Assembly (NCBI RefSeq): GCF_023217965.1
Contig: NZ_JALPSC010000002.1
Span: 1,302,001 to 1,366,000, forward strand
DNA: 64,000 nt
Direction of reading: 5' to 3'
DNA from: Prevotella sp. E13-27
GTDB taxonomy: Bacteria; Bacteroidota; Bacteroidia; Bacteroidales; Bacteroidaceae
The notes under the pieces are model-generated. The model had not been told where the DNA came from. It worked only from the letters and a program-made list of their open reading frames with translations, and did no database searches. The translations under genes were made by a program, and so were the position numbers. Shown here piece after piece: positions 61,303-64,000 of this stretch (the first letter of the stretch is position 1; each line of letters starts with the position of its first letter).

Positions 61303-61356
61303 CATCCTTGTCTCTCTCTTCTCCTCCTTCATTGTATCAACTTTATTTTTATAATT

Positions 61357-62361
61357 CTATATTGCTTTCAGCGAGAAGGCCATTTCAAAACTGATAAGCC
61401 TGTCGCTATTCAGGTATTTCTTCCAAGCATCCTCATGATGGCTTGTTTCCGAAATTTGCGTCGGTGTTTCCTTCTTGAATCTCTGGTAAACATATTCCAG
61501 CATCTCCTTTTCATCCTCACTGAAATAAGTCATGTCTGGAGATAGATTTGAAACCAACTTAGTACCTGCCCTTCCATCAGAGTATTGCACGATCTCCTGG
61601 CTAATATCGTTATAGAAGCTGTATACGCGATCCCAATGCAAGGGCACAGGACCGTGAGCAATAGCTTTGTAGCACAGGCCGGTCATTCCTTTGCCCGTCA
61701 AGCGGTATGCCAAAAAGTCCGTATAGAAAAGGAGCTTGTTCATTTTGGTAAAGAAAACGCCATCACCCCTCTCTATAAAATATAAAAGGATGTTCTTCAG
61801 CTTATCTATCGACTGTGTTGCAAAACCATTATAAATGGTTCTACGACAGATGTTAAACACATGTTCCACCTCAAACTCAGAATGCTTCGCGCTCTTCCAC
61901 GACCTGGTCTTCTCCATCAACTTTGCAAAATCGTCTTCAGAGAACTGTTCACGCGAATTAAGCACAAAAGCAAGGAAGAAGTCTGGATTCATAATCGACA
62001 TCAGCACCTTGCCGTTTGCTTCGCTGGGCATGTCCCCATTCTCATACAAGCGATATTGGTTCTCGCCAAAACCTAGGATTGTCGACATTTTAGTGGCCGA
62101 AAGTCCATAGTGCTGGCGTATGCGCTTGATCTCTTCTGGGAACGGGATGCCATATTTAGCCCGATACTGATTATACACCTGAGCAATGTTCGCTTCATCC
62201 AGTTCCGTTGTTGTGAATCGCTCATGGGTATCCTCACATTCATAAAACTGATGGATATAACAGAACTCCTCCTTGCGAAACGTCAAGGTTGACGGTTCAC
62301 AACGAAGCACAGCATTACCACTGCTAAACGGACTTTTCATTACCTGCTTAATCATATTCAT
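61357..62361 (-). CDS. SocA/Panacea-domain antitoxin with HTH
   Basis: 334 aa. Residues about 75-125 form a helix-turn-helix of the MqsA type (IRQHYGLSATKMSTILGFGE), and residues about 190-325 a DUF4065/Panacea domain (MNKLLFYTDFLAYRLTGKGM, GLCYKAIAHGPVPLHW). This is a known antitoxin layout that neutralises the toxin encoded just upstream and represses the operon. Its start overlaps the toxin's final stop (TGATG), so translation is coupled. The gene looks intact. Confidence 0.9.
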   Translation of the reverse strand: MNMIKQVMKSPFSSGNAVLRCEPSTLTFRKEEFCYIHQFYECEDTHERFTTTELDEANIAQVYNQYRAKYGIPFPEEIKRIRQHYGLSATKMSTILGFGENQYRLYENGDMPSEANGKVLMSIMNPDFFLAFVLNSREQFSEDDFAKLMEKTRSWKSAKHSEFEVEHVFNICRRTIYNGFATQSIDKLKNILLYFIERGDGVFFTKMNKLLFYTDFLAYRLTGKGMTGLCYKAIAHGPVPLHWDRVYSFYNDISQEIVQYSDGRAGTKLVSNLSPDMTYFSEDEKEMLEYVYQRFKKETPTQISETSHHEDAWKKYLNSDRLISFEMAFSLKAI

Positions 62362-62564
62362 CAGTTTTTAAATGGATAATTCATCGGATGTTAATCCTCT
62401 GGTTCAATATTCATTACGACCAGCTTTCGATAGGTTGGTGCTATTTCCAATGCAGCAAGGGTTTGAAGGTTCTTGCCTCTATCATCCCGGAATATGATGT
62501 CGAACACCTTGATTTTCTCCTTTAGCCGCTTTAGGAATTCTTCTACTTGTTCTTTTGTTGCCAC
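62361..62564 (-). pseudogene. Toxin of SocA pair with internal deletion
   Basis: From GTG 62564 the protein ATKEQVEEFLKRLKEK ... FRDDRGKNLQTLAALEIAP ends at TAA 62391, after 57 residues. Directly after, in the same frame, comes HPMNYPFKN and TGA. That matches the C-terminus of full-length (about 110 aa) MqsR-like toxins of this pair as I recall them. The middle 40-50 residues are missing and the junction makes the TAA. The toxin is thus inactive while the antitoxin is intact. Confidence 0.75.
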
Positions 62565-62586
62565 TGCATTTGTTTAAAAGTCGCTG

Positions 62587-62594
62587 CAAATATA
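62587..62594 (-). promoter_or_regulatory. -7 box of the toxin-antitoxin pair
   Basis: TATATTTG followed by C on the minus strand, 23 nt upstream of the GTG start. Confidence 0.6.
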
Positions 62595-62785
62595 CACCTT
62601 TTTATCGAAAAAAACAAGTAATCATGTCATTTTTCAACGGAAAAGTTATATATTTAACATTTTCAATACAACTTATCCACTAAAAAGTCGAAACCATCTC
62701 TCTTCCTGCGTCATATTCCCACTTTTACAATATTCCCGCCTATTCAGCGTTAAACGGATCAAAGAACCCCTGATCTTCGCCCCCC

Positions 62786-64000
62786 CTACCGATTCTCTGC
62801 AATGGCACTTAATCTAATGAGGTCATTTCTCAAACCACCTGTTAACATATTATCAACCATTCTGCCATATTTTGTCTGCAATAAGGCATTATTTGATTTC
62901 TTTTCTATTGCCTCTAAATAATCCATGAAAAGTTGAACGACATCAATTCTGACCCTCATATCCTTCTTACCATTACTCTTCTCTGGAATAGGGAATTTTT
63001 GAACTAGACTTTCATAAACTTCTTTCTCGAATAAAGGCGTGTCTTGCAATATTAGTTCAACATAATAAAACCTATTTATCAGTTCAGTCACATAATAATG
63101 TCCCTTAGCTGTTATTGTTATTGAGAATGTTTCTTGTGGCAAATTATTCCAGCTAATATCAGATAGTACTTTATCTGTCTCTATAAAATTATCCGTCAAT
63201 AGTGACTCCAGCTCTTTATTAATAACATCTTCCCTATAGCCATAATCCAAGAATTCTTTTAGTAGATCGCTATAATTTATGAATTTATTTATATTGCCTT
63301 CAAAAGACAGTTGTTCATCGAGTACTTTTAACAGGTAGTATTTAATAAAATAATCAGAATTAGGACTTGATGGGTAGAGTATATTTTGTATCTTACTAGA
63401 TCTATGATTATAATACAACTTATTTTCCAATGCTATTGTTTTTACAAACTCATGAATAGGTATAGTAATGATATGATCACCTTTGTTAAACAATACTCTC
63501 AATACATATTCAGACACATCTGTATAACCCGAAATCAGAAATGTCTTAAACAAATTAAGCCCTTCTCTGATATTAGGGAAACTCATATGTCTTAAAAAGT
63601 CTAATATGGGAGCATTCTTTTCGCCAAACAATGAGCTTTCTATTCCAGTAAAGAATTCTTCAATTTTATCTTCGTTAAGCATATATTGTTTGTCCCTAAT
63701 GGGTCCTGTAAACGAATGGTTTTTACTGAATTGAATATTCTTCACCAAGTAGTTAAGCCTTTTCTGTAACACTTGTCCATAATCTGGCGCTGCAATATGA
63801 TACGCATTACTTATGAAAGCATTAAAAGGAGGTCTGTTCCTCCAGTTATAGTAATACCCTTCTCGTAATGAAATAATTACGCCAAATCTAGCTTGTGTAT
63901 TCAATGAGCATGCGTTCAAATATACTTGTTCTTGAATCTTGTCGCTTAATTGATCGGCATTATCAAAAATCACCACTATTCTTTTATGAATTTCTCTAGT
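62786..64000 (-). CDS. P-loop ATPase, C-terminal part (runs off window)
   Basis: At least 404 codons; the frame is open to the window edge, so the N-terminus with Walker A lies beyond it. RIVVIFDNADQLS is a Walker B strand, and VIISLREGYYYNWR follows as in sensor 1 of STAND or KAP-like ATPases. The rest is helical with a predicted winged-helix-like region near the C-terminus (TITAKGHYYVTELI). It resembles defence ATPases. An internal GTG at 63976 is not taken as the start. Confidence 0.7.
   Translation of the reverse strand, partial: TREIHKRIVVIFDNADQLSDKIQEQVYLNACSLNTQARFGVIISLREGYYYNWRNRPPFNAFISNAYHIAAPDYGQVLQKRLNYLVKNIQFSKNHSFTGPIRDKQYMLNEDKIEEFFTGIESSLFGEKNAPILDFLRHMSFPNIREGLNLFKTFLISGYTDVSEYVLRVLFNKGDHIITIPIHEFVKTIALENKLYYNHRSSKIQNILYPSSPNSDYFIKYYLLKVLDEQLSFEGNINKFINYSDLLKEFLDYGYREDVINKELESLLTDNFIETDKVLSDISWNNLPQETFSITITAKGHYYVTELINRFYYVELILQDTPLFEKEVYESLVQKFPIPEKSNGKKDMRVRIDVVQLFMDYLEAIEKKSNNALLQTKYGRMVDNMLTGGLRNDLIRLSAIAENR

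Overview
The window looks like a chromosome segment of an anaerobic Bacteroidales bacterium, most like a gut or rumen Prevotella/Segatella relative. The reasons are many Bacteroidetes-type promoters (-7 box TAnnTTTG), a BspA-type leucine-rich-repeat surface protein, a secreted GH2 glycosidase, DUF4301, DUF6078 and VapE families, and an anaerobe's oxygen-defence set (flavodiiron protein, rubrerythrin, Fe-SOD, Bcp). I saw no rRNA, tRNA or CRISPR array.

Region 1 (1-17.6 kb) is mostly housekeeping: the end of a zinc-ribbon protein, a secreted GH2 enzyme, exodeoxyribonuclease III, an XRE regulator, the operon dCMP deaminase - S41 protease - holA, an M3 peptidase divergent from rlmD, DUF4301, a nucleotidyltransferase/GHMP-kinase fusion, a flavodiiron protein, and TSCPD and TfoX-like proteins. 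A 130-nt structured RNA candidate, with promoter and terminator, sits between GH2 and xth.

Region 2 (17.6-25.9 kb) is accessory. It holds a VapE/D5-like ATPase gene bracketed by 157-bp inverted repeats, DUF6078, a collapsed Fic gene, a MNT/HEPN toxin-antitoxin pair, a BspA-like protein, a UDG-fold protein, an IS3 remnant, REP-like sequences and a broken FGE-sulfatase gene.

Region 3 (25.9-46.4 kb, all minus strand) is a long DNA repair block. The upstream operon runs XRE regulator, a 1566-aa exonuclease-RecQ-UvrD fusion, a phospholipase-D/SF2 helicase with DUF3427, MutT, RecQ, then (after an IS4-type insertion exactly at the recQ stop codon) Vsr, a thioesterase and glycerate kinase. The downstream operon runs TPR protein, AlkD-like, AlkZ-related, Bcp, UDG family, SplB-like radical SAM protein and its TIGR03915 partner. 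Several of these genes carry in-frame insertions made of intergenic-type repeats.

Region 4 (46.4-51 kb) has a repeat-rich spacer, MGMT, rubrerythrin, SodB, and orphan genes including a broken zeta-toxin module.

Region 5 (51-64 kb) is a decaying defence or toxin island: truncated phosphoesterase, orphan genes with internal stops, a Fic fragment, then a minus-strand series of HA-domain, DUF2971, FRG, HEPN-like and KAP NTPase genes (the last split by one amber codon), a SocA/Panacea antitoxin whose toxin has been deleted internally, and a partial P-loop ATPase at the window edge. Two paralogous HA-domain genes bracket the FRG/DUF2971/HEPN set, which suggests a cassette.
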